A program made the position numbers and the translations under genes. Source: Sva-07 sp963828415 (GTDB taxonomy: Bacteria; Actinomycetota; Acidimicrobiia; Acidimicrobiales; Ilumatobacteraceae). Taken from it: DNA of 64,000 nt. Positions within the stretch are counted from its first letter, which is position 1, and every line of letters begins with the position of its first letter. Shown one piece after another: positions 45,701 through 54,062 of the stretch. The notes under the pieces are model-generated. The model did not search any database. It saw only the letters and a list, made by a program, of their open reading frames with translations, and was not told where the DNA came from. Location: NCBI GenBank assembly GCA_963828415.1, contig CAWHEI010000002.1, positions 62,001-126,000 of the forward strand, written 5' to 3'.

Positions 45701-48700
45701 GACGACGTCGGCTCGTCGACCGCCCGCGTCGCCCGGCTGGTCATCGCGCTCCAAGCCGAGCTAGCGGCGGCGTCCGCCGCGTCGACGATCGCTCCACCGG
45801 CGCCCGAGAGCACGCTGGGCCTGGAGGCCCTTCTCGCCGCCGGTGACGATGCTGCGGCGGCCTTCGTCGACGCGGTGCGCAACGCCAGCCGTGATGCCAC
45901 ACGGACGTTCCTCGAGGTTGCCGACCCGCGCTTCGTGCTCTCGGGCTCACTGCAGCCGGTGATCCTCGGGATCCCGTTCGGCGACCCCGATGCCGAGGTC
46001 GAGCTGACGATCTCGAAGGCCGGCGTCGGCATGCGCGTCGGGGTGAGCGTGATCGAACTGCTGAGTGCCGCATGCGAAGGGATCACACTCGGCTTCTGCT
46101 CGATCGTGACGTTCCCGATCGGCTTGGTGTACCAGGACAACGTCGTGGCCAGCCTCGAGTTGCCCGGCACCGACGTGCTCGACGCGCTCGTCGACGGCAC
46201 GCTCGACGAGGCGTTCGACGCGGCCTCGGTGTGGGGCGTCACGTTCGAGGGCAGCGTGGGCCTGCTCGGCATGGGGATGGTCGAGCTCGGCGGGTTGATC
46301 GTGCCGCCGGGCAACCGTGCGTTCGTCGATCAACGCACCCAACGGCTCGACCAGGGGCTGCGGTTCGATCCTGCCGACGCGTCACGCCCGGTGCCGATCC
46401 TGGAGACCGAGCACTACGAGAACCTCGTCGAGTTCGGCGGCCTCGTCGTCACCGGCAACCTCCGTGCGCCCGAACTGCTGGTCGATCCGGTCGGGCTGTT
46501 CGAGCGGCTCGACCTCGAGCCACCCGACGACCCCTTCGAGATCCCCGCCTTCCTGGCGACCATCGCCCAGTCGCTCGGCGACGAGGTGTCGCCCGGCTTC
46601 GTGCAGATGTACGTCCCCGGCGACCCGCTCGCCGTTCCCGCCGCCACCCACATCGTGGCCGAGTGGAACGTCGACATCCTGTCGGTGCCGATCAGCGACG
46701 GCAGGCTGACGGTGACCGGCGACGGCGCCGAGATCGTCGGCTTCTTCCCGTACTTCGGCGTCCAGGGTCGGGTCCTCATGAAGCCGGCGGCCATCGTCGA
46801 CGGGCTGCCCGTCCCGATCACCATCCCTGATCCCGTCGGGGCCTTCGCCTCACTGCTGACCGGCGAGCCGAGCACGGTGATCCCGGTTCCTGATCCGGTG
46901 CCCGACCCGTCCGTACCGCTCGACGACTCGGCGTTCGCCGAACACTTCGACGTCGACGCCGCCGGCGCTGCACCTGCGAATGCGTACCTGCTGGCACTGC
47001 TTTCCGGTGGCGTCTACGTCGAAGCGCACGAACCCGGCGGATTCACCGACGGGTTCGCCGCCGACGCACACGGGATGGGGCTGGGCGACGTGACGTTCAT
47101 CGAGAACGCGCTCACCGACACCGAACTCGTGGCCGCTCGCAGCGACGATGCGACCGTCGTCGTGTTCCGCGGCACGGAGCCCAGCGAACCCGGCGTCGAC
47201 GGGGCCCTCGTCGACGCGTCGTTCCGGTTGCGGAATCAACCGACACCGGCGGGGACCGTGGCCGTGCACTCCGGGTTCTGGCAGGCCGTCGACAGCGTGT
47301 ACGACGACGTCGTCGACTACGTCGAGGCCAGCGGCGATCGCCGGGTCTGGCTCACCGGCCACAGCCTCGGGGGTTCGCTCGCCGTGGTGACCGCGCTGCG
47401 GCTCGCTGCCGACGGCTACGACGTTGCCGGGATCCAGTCGATCGGCGCGCCCAACGTCGGCGGTCCGTCGTTCACCACGGTCTACGACCGGCTCGGGCTC
47501 GGCGCCCGCACGCAGCGGTGGGTCAACGACCGTGACCTCGTCCCGATGCTGCTCGACCCGATCGGTGACTACACCGAGGTCGGCTCGGCCAACGTGTTCG
47601 TCCGCGGGCAGGGTGACACGTTCGAGGTGCGCCTCGACACCGACGACCCGGCCCCGTTCGTGGGCGGCTTCGGAATGGACGACCACGACTCAGGTCTCTA
47701 CGCCGCCCGCATCCTGACGCTCGTCGACCCGGGCGTCGCCGCTGCGCTGCCGCCGGCGCCCGACGTGACGACACGCCTGTTCGACACCGAGCAGGAACTC
47801 GCCCTGCTCCACACGTTCGGCGCCGAGCTCGACGACCTGGTGCGGGTGCTCGACGCCGCCGGCCTCGCACCGCCCGCCGCTGCGCAGGTGTTGGTCGGTT
47901 CAGGCCTGCCGGGTCCCGTTGCTGCGGCGCTGCTACGGGCCGTGTACGACCTGGCCCCGGACGTGGTCGCACAGTTCCTGGCCCCGATCGGCAACCTGGC
48001 CGAGGTGGGACTCGCCGTGTGGCAGGCGTACGTGCTCAGCCGCGACGAGATCGTCGCGCTGGTGACCGACCTCGGTGCCACCAGCGCCGACGTCCGGAAT
48101 CTTGTGGCCGCGATCGCCGCCGAACCGTCGCTACTGTTCCCGCGGGTCGAGCTCGAGGTGGAGGTGAGCGGCGCCGCGGTCGACCGGGGCCTCGAGGACA
48201 TCGGCGTACCCGACCAGTTCCGCATCCCTCCCGAGCGACTCGCCGGCAACGGTCTGTTCTTCCGGGCCTACACCCCGGGGTTCGACCCCGAGGCTGTCGA
48301 CGACGCCGGCCGCGCGGATCTGCTGCGCCGCCGCGGCGGCCTGCAGTTCGAAGGACGCACGAGCATCCCCGGCCTCGTCGAGGAGGCCAGGGCGTTGTTC
48401 GAGGTGACGGGGGGGACCGGCGAACGTGGTTTCCTACCCGGGTTCCGCGCCACGGTCGACGTCGACGAACTCCGCCCGATCGGCGGGATCCGCGTGCGTG
48501 AGGCGGCGGTGTCGATCGAGGGTTCGGCGCTCGGCGCCGTACGCGTCGACGTGTTCGGACGCTCGACCCTGTTCGGGACCGACGTGACCGTCGAGGGCGA
48601 ACTCGACGGAGCAGGGTCCGGGTTCCTGAAGCTCTTCACCGACGGTCCGATCGACCTCGGAGCAGTGCGGCTCGACGGCGAGTTCGAGGTGGAGATCGAT

Positions 48701-51262
48701 TCGGGCCGAGGCTCGCTCCAGTTCGACGGATCCGTCGAGACCACCAGCAGGTGGCTCGGAGCAGCCAGCGTGGCGGCATCGGGCCGGATCTCCGACGACG
48801 GCTCGTTCGACTTCGTGCTCGGGCTCGACCGCGTCGACCTCGGCCCGGTGCGCTTGAGCGACGATCCGTCGACACCGCAACCGTTCCTGCGCCTGCGGCG
48901 TAGCGCCGCCGGGGTCGTCACGTTCGGCTTCGACGCCCGCCTCGACGTGCCTGGCGCCGGCCTCCCGCTCGCCAGCGCCACCGGCACCCTCGACTCCGAG
49001 GGCCTCGGGTCGCTCACGACCCGATTCGGTGACGGTGCCGACGTGCCGCTGCGGTGGGGTCCGATCGAGGTCGGCGGCACCTTCCGGTACACCCGATCGC
49101 TGGTCGGCGGGGCAGTCGCGTCGGAGTTCGAGGCGAACGACGCCCGCGTCGCCTTCGGCGACCTGGTCGAACAGACCGTGCCGCTGGTGCGGATCTCCAC
49201 CGACGGTCGCTTCACCGCCGAGCTGCCCGGCGCGACGATCGGCGTGAGCAACCGGATCCGGGTCACCCACGGCGGGTTGCGCGTCGCCGTGGACGCCGGG
49301 GGCCTCGACGCTCGGCTCACGATCGTCGACCCGTTCGTCGCGATCCCGGCCCTGGCGGAGCCGGCGAGCCGCTTGGGCCTGCCCGATGGCCGCATCCGGG
49401 CGGAGAGCATCACGATCCGCACGGCCGACTTCTCGGTGCCGCTCGTCGACCTGCGTTCGTTCGAACTCGGGCCCGTGAGCATCAACGGAGCCCTGCTGCT
49501 CGAACGTTCCGGCGGCGAGTTCCGGGTGCGAGTGACCGGAGGCGACGATCCCGTCGGTCTCGCCATCGACGGCTTCGCCGACATCGAGATCACCCCGTTC
49601 ACGATCCGCAGCGACGGCAGTTTCACCCCCATCAACGTCGATGTCGGCCGGATCGGAACGCCGCAGCTGGCGATCCGCAACGCTCGCATCGAGGTCAGCA
49701 AGCCGACCGCAGCGCTGTCGTCGTTCCGGGTGCGGATCGTCGGCGGGCAGCTCGTGCTCCCGGTCGGCGAACCGTTCGACCTCCCGACGTTGACGATCGA
49801 CGCGAGCCGAGGATTCGATGAGCTGCTGCTCACCCCGACGCTCGACCTCGGGCCGCTGCTGCGGTTCAGTGCGCGCAACGTCCCCGGGCCTGCGAACCCG
49901 CAGTTCCCGGACGATCGCATCGTGTGGAGGCTGGCGCTGGAGGACGGTGTCGTGCGCTTCGAACTCGTCGACGCGCCCAACCCGTACAATGAACCGACCG
50001 TCAGCCTGCTCGCCGGCAGCGTCAACTCGACGCTGCGACAGCTCGAGATCGCTTCCGACGGGACCTTCACCGGCCGGCTCAGGTCGAGCGTCCAACTGTT
50101 CGGGCGACGGCTCGCCGTCGTGAACTACTCGATCAGCCGCAACGCGGCCGGGATCGTCACGCTCCAGACGGTCGCGCCGGCCCGGTACGACTTCGGATTC
50201 GTCGAGGCCGAGATGTCCGGGCGTCTCGACAGCACCGGAGCGTTCGACTTCACCGGATCAGCGAGCGTCGACCAGGGTCTCTGCCCGGCAGCGTGTGTCG
50301 ACGGGCGGGTGACCATGAACATCCGCAACTCCGGGATCAGTGGGACGTTCAGCGGCGAGGCGTGCTTCGCCGGCGTGTGCGGTGGCGTCGTCGGAGGCAG
50401 GGTCACCAGCAGCGGCGTCGTGTCGGGCACCATCGTGGTCGGCAGCCTGTTCCAGCCCTTCGAGTTCACGCTCGACGGCGGCCCCGGCGCCGACACGGTG
50501 GCACCGACCTTCGTCCAGAACCCGCTGCCCGACCTCACGTTCCGTGCCGCCCTGCCGGCGTCGAGCAACCCCCAGGGACGGGTGAACTACGTCCTCCCGC
50601 TGGCGACCGACAACCGGCCGGGTACACCCTCGGTCGTGTGCACGCCCGCCAGCGGGACGATGTTCCGGGCCGGACGAACCCCGGTCACCTGCGTGGCCTC
50701 TGACGCCGCCGGGAACCGACGCGAGCGCTCGTTCGACGTCATCCTGATCAACGAGACCGTCCCGTTGCTCGCCGGCTTCCTCCCGGGCGAGCAGATCACG
50801 GTGACCGCCACCGACATGGAACCCCGCTTCCCCGTCCGTGCGACCATCTTCTCCGAGCCGATCGACGTGGGTGAGTTCATGCCCGGCGCCGACGGCACGG
50901 TGACGGTCACCGTCACCGTGCCGGACGGGTTGCCCGTCGGCGAGCACCAGCTCGTGCTGACCGGTCGCACCGCCGACGGCAACCTGAACTCGGTCGGGTT
51001 CCCGTTCACGGTGCTCGATCCGGCCGCAACGCCGACCGCTGGGACGCCCACCGCGCCGCCTGCTGTCATCCAGCCCGTCGACCCTGGCCTGTCACCGTTC
51101 CGGCCCGCACCGGCGCAGACGCCGGCGGGCGGTCTGCCCGCAACCGGGCCCGACAGTGTCGGTCGCATCGTCGTGTTCGGCGCGGCGCTCGCCGTGCTGG
51201 GTCTGCTGCTGTGGCTCGCTTCGCGTCGACGCCTCCCGGGCCGCCAACCGCGCCCGACCTGA
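39779..51262 (+). CDS. Giant secreted protein with class 3 lipase domain, EF-hand, HYR domain and LPXTG anchor
   Basis: One intact frame of 3827 residues. A signal peptide (1-47) ends near TVRAQ. Residues 48-700 are Gly/Thr-rich beta repeats (EIALSGDTTIS, RITIDGPADAQLG) like beta-helix adhesins. A Ser/Thr linker (703-746) follows. Long beta-rich repeats fill 750-2380 and 2680-3560. An EF-hand loop lies at 1944-1955 (DADANGRVDPGE). The lipase domain (about 2384-2660) has GHSLGGS with Ser2529, NDRDLVP with Asp2586 and DDHDSG with His2636 as the likely triad. A HYR-like domain spans about 3571-3659. The C-terminus has LPATG (3786-3790), a membrane helix and Arg-rich tail, so a sortase would fix it to the wall. 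No sortase gene is in the window. Confidence 0.85.
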   Translation: MIDVSRTTSANRSTGRAPRWRGPAAMLIAIVCALSTWPWPGATVRAQTPTCTTSWIGPSTGFASFRDGSFWTTGASPAATDLVCFPAAAAGVQFQLVSATVAGFDVESGGAVTFQGGTVTVTGAADLGGVDLVGSSRFVVGPDSGIGEGEKLRISNGTIDPGVAGLTFTIPESAALSVDDGSAVFGLDIDNRGTVSSNVVFGRFGLRPGTTLTNSGEIALSGDTTISAEPGAPVAQVRNLPGGTIVADGPPFTPLASQGLGDAARITGVDFQNDGLFHARSGQAVLGSSGVHSGRFVVEAGAQLGLEGASNTFGPGSEVTGGGLVRVAVFLVSSVTTSVVIDGAATFEPAEFHLTSGRAVIGGDRTLPVLRFGGGGRLDVNGDARLDGLLAVQPGQTAVLAGSGTLTIPDDAAMTMSGGNAMFLRDSLDIVNEGEIRQDGPGIRMEGSTTITNRGQWTITQSADVFLATDGLLRNEGRITIDGPADAQLGFGERSVIDNPGTIELRSGRIDQRASTVTQLAGTTLTGGTWSVADGATWLFFPAVDAIGAGATVAIGGTGRIDRDAFQRSPALADLGRVDGALRLTDGASFSTTQPLAVGGSVVLDATSSFTAPAITMAPTATLQTSIGAGSAGRLITPRAGVDGTLAVRSTESTAPGRTLVVESTNVTGAFDTIDTDERSAGAIVELTADGVVVELETVAPPVTTSPSTTSPSTTSPSSTTTTTTTTTTTTPATTATTTAPDPDPGVGVELGELLEELYAELPRWVQALDPQDLPVLADDLAATLGLDELAQLEPPDLGALIDDTVDDLAAVAAALEDAGCSIDWAAGVPGQPSAPEDDDLIQARCERSVEPEPTPLFDGDDLLDGLATDVTVTADGEFETAVTLRTVIGIDSTGAYVLGETGVEAQLGGTVTVTGTAEAADGPTVLTGTVDPDLTTTLAPGDDAERRLRRDDLSAVPVTPAIDGTVDTTIVFATGPFTLDWNGSWTVTTDAGIVDVAVGTQDVLGSFVSEVGSVEVNGVRAPDGTWTVDGEASTEPSAIDGFVLERLAVNAVITPTSITGSGSLDVTVDVAGPDGSRRQFQVDTAVTFDEDGLAVTGRVQLDDVAIGEPAVLWLERVALTVAVEADFAPANASIVVTLDGESDGTLLPAGRPGRLVLFPTGPLPPAPGAEVDGSLVVEDFVAELSSDGSFDLTAAAATGSAGGVVDLDLVDLEVALRASGAAVVTIGSATGTLPGVEGLSLTINGISFDSTTASFGFTSVSVETTIDDQLLDLQGVLPFRARVTALFEDPDNLANVSIAAEGSFDFTPFQGLPFTPVIGLGGQAVTPDSPPEENVFQFSIAIEDGVIRPIDIADITLGFEDLPISDQIEVGAELRLGGIVDGVPTNTAGGSISITAGLDDVEGEVEASLDGTITRTTTGARIELDGTTTVSATFSGTGIEVEDLELDYDVVITRAGDSFAIDVRLDELRFGRLAVPVGDLMTFAAENATLSLTPADGEPIAVFEADGGLTVEFVDLEPLAGWGASVSGFAIGSDLRPYALEGFAIDVDIPADASTGLPDWLPLTIEEAGLTFPSIVEDLLGELPLDGVVRGGIEIVDLLDARVRISGGLNIRIGEGDELFGVDASVDGLEIDLGELAAGRFPITDLDGAGIGVEPFEIAGARIGGALGLGVVDVGDQQVFYVEVEGVAEISGIGGGAQLLLTEYGPLLAEISAPLGVPIGPTGVVLAGARGGIRWGGGPAPEPVNPDDPAGLLALPIFDDLGDFEIDPDEIPALVAAAVDRQVPTWETGATLALSGTFTHVAAPGILSGEATVAANIADDGTLDLFGKGDLDIYGFGVGETGIRLSFADPAAPALQFALVSPPTDSPFSLILPTRAEAAAVLDTTGMSDGVALALRAFVDELRAGTLEAGNAYFGQLVDVVAASLEEDRASGGGRPLTIAVLDADANGRVDPGEDRVITGDLVLDRLVALLPDDDVGSSTARVARLVIALQAELAAASAASTIAPPAPESTLGLEALLAAGDDAAAAFVDAVRNASRDATRTFLEVADPRFVLSGSLQPVILGIPFGDPDAEVELTISKAGVGMRVGVSVIELLSAACEGITLGFCSIVTFPIGLVYQDNVVASLELPGTDVLDALVDGTLDEAFDAASVWGVTFEGSVGLLGMGMVELGGLIVPPGNRAFVDQRTQRLDQGLRFDPADASRPVPILETEHYENLVEFGGLVVTGNLRAPELLVDPVGLFERLDLEPPDDPFEIPAFLATIAQSLGDEVSPGFVQMYVPGDPLAVPAATHIVAEWNVDILSVPISDGRLTVTGDGAEIVGFFPYFGVQGRVLMKPAAIVDGLPVPITIPDPVGAFASLLTGEPSTVIPVPDPVPDPSVPLDDSAFAEHFDVDAAGAAPANAYLLALLSGGVYVEAHEPGGFTDGFAADAHGMGLGDVTFIENALTDTELVAARSDDATVVVFRGTEPSEPGVDGALVDASFRLRNQPTPAGTVAVHSGFWQAVDSVYDDVVDYVEASGDRRVWLTGHSLGGSLAVVTALRLAADGYDVAGIQSIGAPNVGGPSFTTVYDRLGLGARTQRWVNDRDLVPMLLDPIGDYTEVGSANVFVRGQGDTFEVRLDTDDPAPFVGGFGMDDHDSGLYAARILTLVDPGVAAALPPAPDVTTRLFDTEQELALLHTFGAELDDLVRVLDAAGLAPPAAAQVLVGSGLPGPVAAALLRAVYDLAPDVVAQFLAPIGNLAEVGLAVWQAYVLSRDEIVALVTDLGATSADVRNLVAAIAAEPSLLFPRVELEVEVSGAAVDRGLEDIGVPDQFRIPPERLAGNGLFFRAYTPGFDPEAVDDAGRADLLRRRGGLQFEGRTSIPGLVEEARALFEVTGGTGERGFLPGFRATVDVDELRPIGGIRVREAAVSIEGSALGAVRVDVFGRSTLFGTDVTVEGELDGAGSGFLKLFTDGPIDLGAVRLDGEFEVEIDSGRGSLQFDGSVETTSRWLGAASVAASGRISDDGSFDFVLGLDRVDLGPVRLSDDPSTPQPFLRLRRSAAGVVTFGFDARLDVPGAGLPLASATGTLDSEGLGSLTTRFGDGADVPLRWGPIEVGGTFRYTRSLVGGAVASEFEANDARVAFGDLVEQTVPLVRISTDGRFTAELPGATIGVSNRIRVTHGGLRVAVDAGGLDARLTIVDPFVAIPALAEPASRLGLPDGRIRAESITIRTADFSVPLVDLRSFELGPVSINGALLLERSGGEFRVRVTGGDDPVGLAIDGFADIEITPFTIRSDGSFTPINVDVGRIGTPQLAIRNARIEVSKPTAALSSFRVRIVGGQLVLPVGEPFDLPTLTIDASRGFDELLLTPTLDLGPLLRFSARNVPGPANPQFPDDRIVWRLALEDGVVRFELVDAPNPYNEPTVSLLAGSVNSTLRQLEIASDGTFTGRLRSSVQLFGRRLAVVNYSISRNAAGIVTLQTVAPARYDFGFVEAEMSGRLDSTGAFDFTGSASVDQGLCPAACVDGRVTMNIRNSGISGTFSGEACFAGVCGGVVGGRVTSSGVVSGTIVVGSLFQPFEFTLDGGPGADTVAPTFVQNPLPDLTFRAALPASSNPQGRVNYVLPLATDNRPGTPSVVCTPASGTMFRAGRTPVTCVASDAAGNRRERSFDVILINETVPLLAGFLPGEQITVTATDMEPRFPVRATIFSEPIDVGEFMPGADGTVTVTVTVPDGLPVGEHQLVLTGRTADGNLNSVGFPFTVLDPAATPTAGTPTAPPAVIQPVDPGLSPFRPAPAQTPAGGLPATGPDSVGRIVVFGAALAVLGLLLWLASRRRLPGRQPRPT

Positions 51263-51316
51263 CGTCGCGCGTCGCAGGACCGTCCGCTCGGAACGCATCA
51301 GGTCCCGCGAGTTCGT

Positions 51317-51322
51317 TAGCGT
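51317..51322 (+). promoter_or_regulatory. -10 box TAGCGT of the KAS III gene
   Basis: TAGCGT ends 7 nt before ATG 51330. This supports ATG 51330 over the GTG at 51324 and the long open frame upstream. Confidence 0.45.
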
Positions 51323-51329
51323 CGTGGAG

Positions 51330-52466
51330 ATGGCGCTCGTCGAACTCCCGTCCGTCTCGATCACCGGAACCGGGCTCTTCACGCCACCGGAGTCGATCAG
51401 CAATGCCGAACTGGTCGCATCGCTCACCGAAGCCGTGCTCAAGTGGAACGCCGAGCACGCCGAGGAGATCGCCGCCGGTGAGCTGGCCGAGCGTGCGGTG
51501 CCTGACGAGGAGTTCATCGTGAAGGCCTCGGGGATCGAGCGGCGCTACGTGATGGAGAAGTCGGGCGTGCTCGACCCTGCCCGGATGCGGCCGCGTCTGG
51601 AGACGCGCCGCGAGGATCAGCTCGGCATCCAGGCCGAGATGTCGATGCCCGCGATCCACGAAGCGCTCGCGCAGGCGGGTCGTGAACCGGGCGACGTCGA
51701 CGCCGTGATCGTCGGATGTTCGAACCTGCAGCGTGCCTATCCCGCGGTGGCGATCGAGATCCAGGACGCACTCGGCGCGCAGGGGTGGGGCTACGACATG
51801 AACGTCGCCTGCTCCTCGGCGACGTTCTCCGTGCAAGCCGGCGTCGATGCCCTCCGCAACGGATCGGCGAACTGTGTCGTCGTGGTCAACCCGGAGATCA
51901 CCTCGGGCCACAACAACTTCGAGATGCGCGACTTCCACTTCATCTTCGGCGACGCCTGCACGGCACTGGTCCTGGAGCGCACCGCCGACGCGGCGGCGCC
52001 TGAGCAGTGGGAGGTGCTCGGAACGAAGCTGGTCACCAAGTTCTCCAACAACATCCGCAACGACTTCGGCTTCCTCAACTCGTCGGAGGTCGTCGAGCGC
52101 GACCCGCAGGAACTCGTCTTCCGCCAGAACGGCCAGATGGTGTTCCGTGAAGTCTGCCCGATGGTCGCCGAGCACATCACGGGCCACCTCGCGCAGCTCG
52201 ATCTCGACGCTGTCGACGTGCGGCGCTTCTGGCTCCATCAGGCGAATCTGAAGATGAACCAGTTGATCGCCAAGGGCGTGCTCGGTCGCCTGCCGACCGA
52301 CGACGAAGCCCCGGTGATCCTCGACGAGTTCGCCAACACCAGCTCGGCAGGATCGGTGATCGCGTTCCATCGCCACCGCGACGACCTCGCATCGGGTGAC
52401 ATCGGCGTGCTCTGCTCGTTCGGTGCCGGCTACTCCGTCGGCAGCGTCGTCGTCCGCCGCCGCTGA
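51330..52466 (+). CDS. Beta-ketoacyl-ACP synthase III family protein
   Basis: A 378-residue thiolase-fold condensing enzyme. The triad is present: Cys161 in NVACSSATF, His303 in FWLHQANLKMNQ and Asn336 in FANTSSAGS. VDAVIVGCSNLQRAYPAVAIEIQDALG and FGAGYSVGSVVV are family blocks. The length and the insert near KASGIERRYVMEKSGVLDP resemble the longer KAS III group that extends medium-chain acyl groups rather than classic FabH (about 330 residues). It probably starts or feeds fatty-acid synthesis, but other acyl-condensing roles are possible. Hairpin copy C follows the gene. Confidence 0.88.
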   Translation: MALVELPSVSITGTGLFTPPESISNAELVASLTEAVLKWNAEHAEEIAAGELAERAVPDEEFIVKASGIERRYVMEKSGVLDPARMRPRLETRREDQLGIQAEMSMPAIHEALAQAGREPGDVDAVIVGCSNLQRAYPAVAIEIQDALGAQGWGYDMNVACSSATFSVQAGVDALRNGSANCVVVVNPEITSGHNNFEMRDFHFIFGDACTALVLERTADAAAPEQWEVLGTKLVTKFSNNIRNDFGFLNSSEVVERDPQELVFRQNGQMVFREVCPMVAEHITGHLAQLDLDAVDVRRFWLHQANLKMNQLIAKGVLGRLPTDDEAPVILDEFANTSSAGSVIAFHRHRDDLASGDIGVLCSFGAGYSVGSVVVRRR

Positions 52467-52493
52467 CACCGCACGACTGACACCTCGCCACTC

Positions 52494-52545
52494 CGTTTGC
52501 GTTGCAGTTTCGGTGGGACGCCCCACCAGAACCGCAACGCAAACG
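52494..52545. repeat. Dispersed intergenic hairpin, copy C
   Basis: Outer arms CGTTTGCGTTGC and GCAACGCAAACG pair fully save the loopward mismatches; inner GGTGG pairs with CCACC. It lies 27 nt after the KAS III stop and 37 nt before the LLM start. Confidence 0.82.
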
Positions 52546-52582
52546 TGGGCGTGATGGTGTCGGTGGGTGCTTCACTGGACGG

Positions 52583-53341
52583 ATGACCTTCCACGTCGGC
52601 GTTCAACTCCACCCGCAGGCCACCTCGTATGTCGAGCTCCGCGATGCGTGGCGACGCGCCGAGTCGCTGGGCGTCGACTCGATCTGGACGTGGGATCACT
52701 TCTTCCCGCTGTACGGAGAACCCGACGCCGCGCACTTCGAGGGATGGACCATCCTCACGGCGATGGCCGCCGACACCGAACGGGCCAAGTTGGGGATGCT
52801 CGTCACCTGCAACAGCTACCGCAATCCGGAACTCCTCGCGGACATGGCACGCACGGCCGATCATGTGTCCGGCGGGCGCATGTACCTCGGGATCGGCGCC
52901 GGCTGGTTCGAGCGCGACTACAGCGAGTACGGCTACGAGTTCGGCACGGCGATCAACCGGCTGCACAAGCTGCGCGACGATCTACCACGCCTGAAGGATC
53001 GACTCGACAAGCTGCGTCCGGCGCCGATCGGCTCGCTCCCGATTCTCGTCGGCGGCTCCGGCGAGAAGGTCACGCTGAAGTTGACCGCCGAACACGCCGA
53101 TGCGTGGAACTCGTTCGGCCCCCCGGAGACGTTTGCGCACAAGAACGCCGTGCTCGACCGCTGGTGTGACGAGCTCGGCCGCGATCGAGCAGCGATCGAA
53201 CGCACCGTCTTGATCTCCGCCGAGGACGTGGCGATCGCCGACGAGTACCTCGAGGCCGGAGCGACACATCTGATCGTGATGACCGGCCATCCCTTCGACC
53301 TTGCCCCGATCGAAGCGTTGATCGCCCGCCGCGACGCCTGA
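52583..53341 (+). CDS. LLM class F420-dependent oxidoreductase
   Basis: A 252-residue luciferase-like TIM-barrel enzyme. It begins MTFHVGVQLHPQATSYVELRDAWRRAESLGVDSIWTWDHF; further blocks are LGMLVTCNSYRNPELLADMARTADHVSGGRMYLGIGAGW and LPILVGGSGEKVTLKLTAEHADAWN. These signatures mark F420-dependent rather than FMN-dependent members in actinobacteria, though the cofactor is inferred. ATG 52583 is chosen because the frame upstream passes through hairpin copy C. The substrate is unknown. A second LLM gene lies at 61824-62738. Confidence 0.87.
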   Translation: MTFHVGVQLHPQATSYVELRDAWRRAESLGVDSIWTWDHFFPLYGEPDAAHFEGWTILTAMAADTERAKLGMLVTCNSYRNPELLADMARTADHVSGGRMYLGIGAGWFERDYSEYGYEFGTAINRLHKLRDDLPRLKDRLDKLRPAPIGSLPILVGGSGEKVTLKLTAEHADAWNSFGPPETFAHKNAVLDRWCDELGRDRAAIERTVLISAEDVAIADEYLEAGATHLIVMTGHPFDLAPIEALIARRDA

Positions 53342-53368
53342 CGCCGCTGCGCTGAGGTCAGCGCGGCG
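53342..53368. terminator. Bidirectional hairpin between convergent LLM and TetR genes
   Basis: CGCCGCTGCGCTGA and TCAGCGCGGCG pair around a GG loop, with a three-base bulge on one arm. It starts right after the LLM stop and overlaps the TetR stop codon. Confidence 0.45.
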
Positions 53369-53966
53369 CGTTGATGCGGACGAAGTCGTCGAGCACTGCG
53401 TCGGCGTACGCTCGGTCGAAGTCGCTGCTCGACATGAATCGGGCGAACAGAAAACTGCCCACGATCGACGCAATGCTGCGTCGCACATCGATGTCGGAGC
53501 GAAGCTCGCCGCGTTCGATGGCGCGCTCGATGGCGACTCGGAACGCCTGCTCGAACCGTTCGAGGAACTCGTCTCGGACGGTCACGATCGTCGGATCGTG
53601 GAGTGCGCGCTCCATCATGTTGGCGATCATCGGGGCCCGCTGGTCGTCCGCCAAGTCGAGGATCAGGGGCTCGCACAGGACATGGAGATCGGCGCGGATC
53701 GGCCCGACGAGGTCGCGTTCGTCGGGCTTCACGCGGCCCACCGAATCGATTGCCGCACGCAACAGATCCTCACGCGTCGGCCAGTGGTTGTAGACGGTGG
53801 TACGGCTGACGTTCGCGACCTGAGCGACGTTCGCGTGGGTGATCGCTCCGGGTCCGTCGGCAACGAGTAGGTCCGACGCCGCCTCGATCACGGCCGCACG
53901 CGTCCGCTCGACCCGGGGGTCATCGGCACGGGGAGTACTGAGTTCGTGGGAGGGAGTGCTCGTCAT
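53358..53966 (-). CDS. TetR family transcriptional regulator
   Basis: A 202-residue repressor. The HTH domain (about 17-62) is RTRAAVIEAASDLLVADGPGAITHANVAQVANVSRTTVYNHWPTREDLL; the C-terminal ligand domain is all-helical with RADLHVLCEPLILDLADDQRAPMIANMMERALHD. Start ATG 53966 is taken, since the frame before it (to 54020) lies towards the operator. It is divergent from the MMPL exporter, and a 21 bp dyad lies between. Control of the exporter and of itself is the likely job; the inducer is unknown. Confidence 0.88.
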   Translation of the reverse strand: MTSTPSHELSTPRADDPRVERTRAAVIEAASDLLVADGPGAITHANVAQVANVSRTTVYNHWPTREDLLRAAIDSVGRVKPDERDLVGPIRADLHVLCEPLILDLADDQRAPMIANMMERALHDPTIVTVRDEFLERFEQAFRVAIERAIERGELRSDIDVRRSIASIVGSFLFARFMSSSDFDRAYADAVLDDFVRINAPR

Positions 53967-54035
53967 CGTGAGTTGCGCGACGCCCGGGACCTCGTGTGTC
54001 GTGCGACACCTTTCGGGCAATGTCGTTGCGATTGC

Positions 54036-54056
54036 ACATTCTACTGGTCAGAATGT
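54036..54056. promoter_or_regulatory. 21 bp dyad, likely TetR operator of the MMPL gene
   Basis: ACATTCT-actggtc-AGAATGT, perfect 7-bp arms. It ends 6 nt before the MMPL ATG at 54063, so a bound repressor would cover the start of the transcript. It sits in the gap between the divergent TetR and exporter genes. Confidence 0.6.
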
Positions 54057-54062
54057 CCAATA

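Noticed and set aside
51156..51329. N-terminal extension of the KAS III protein
   Set aside because: The extra residues are a shadow of the giant gene's C-terminus, and a TAGCGT box 7 nt before ATG 51330 marks the start.
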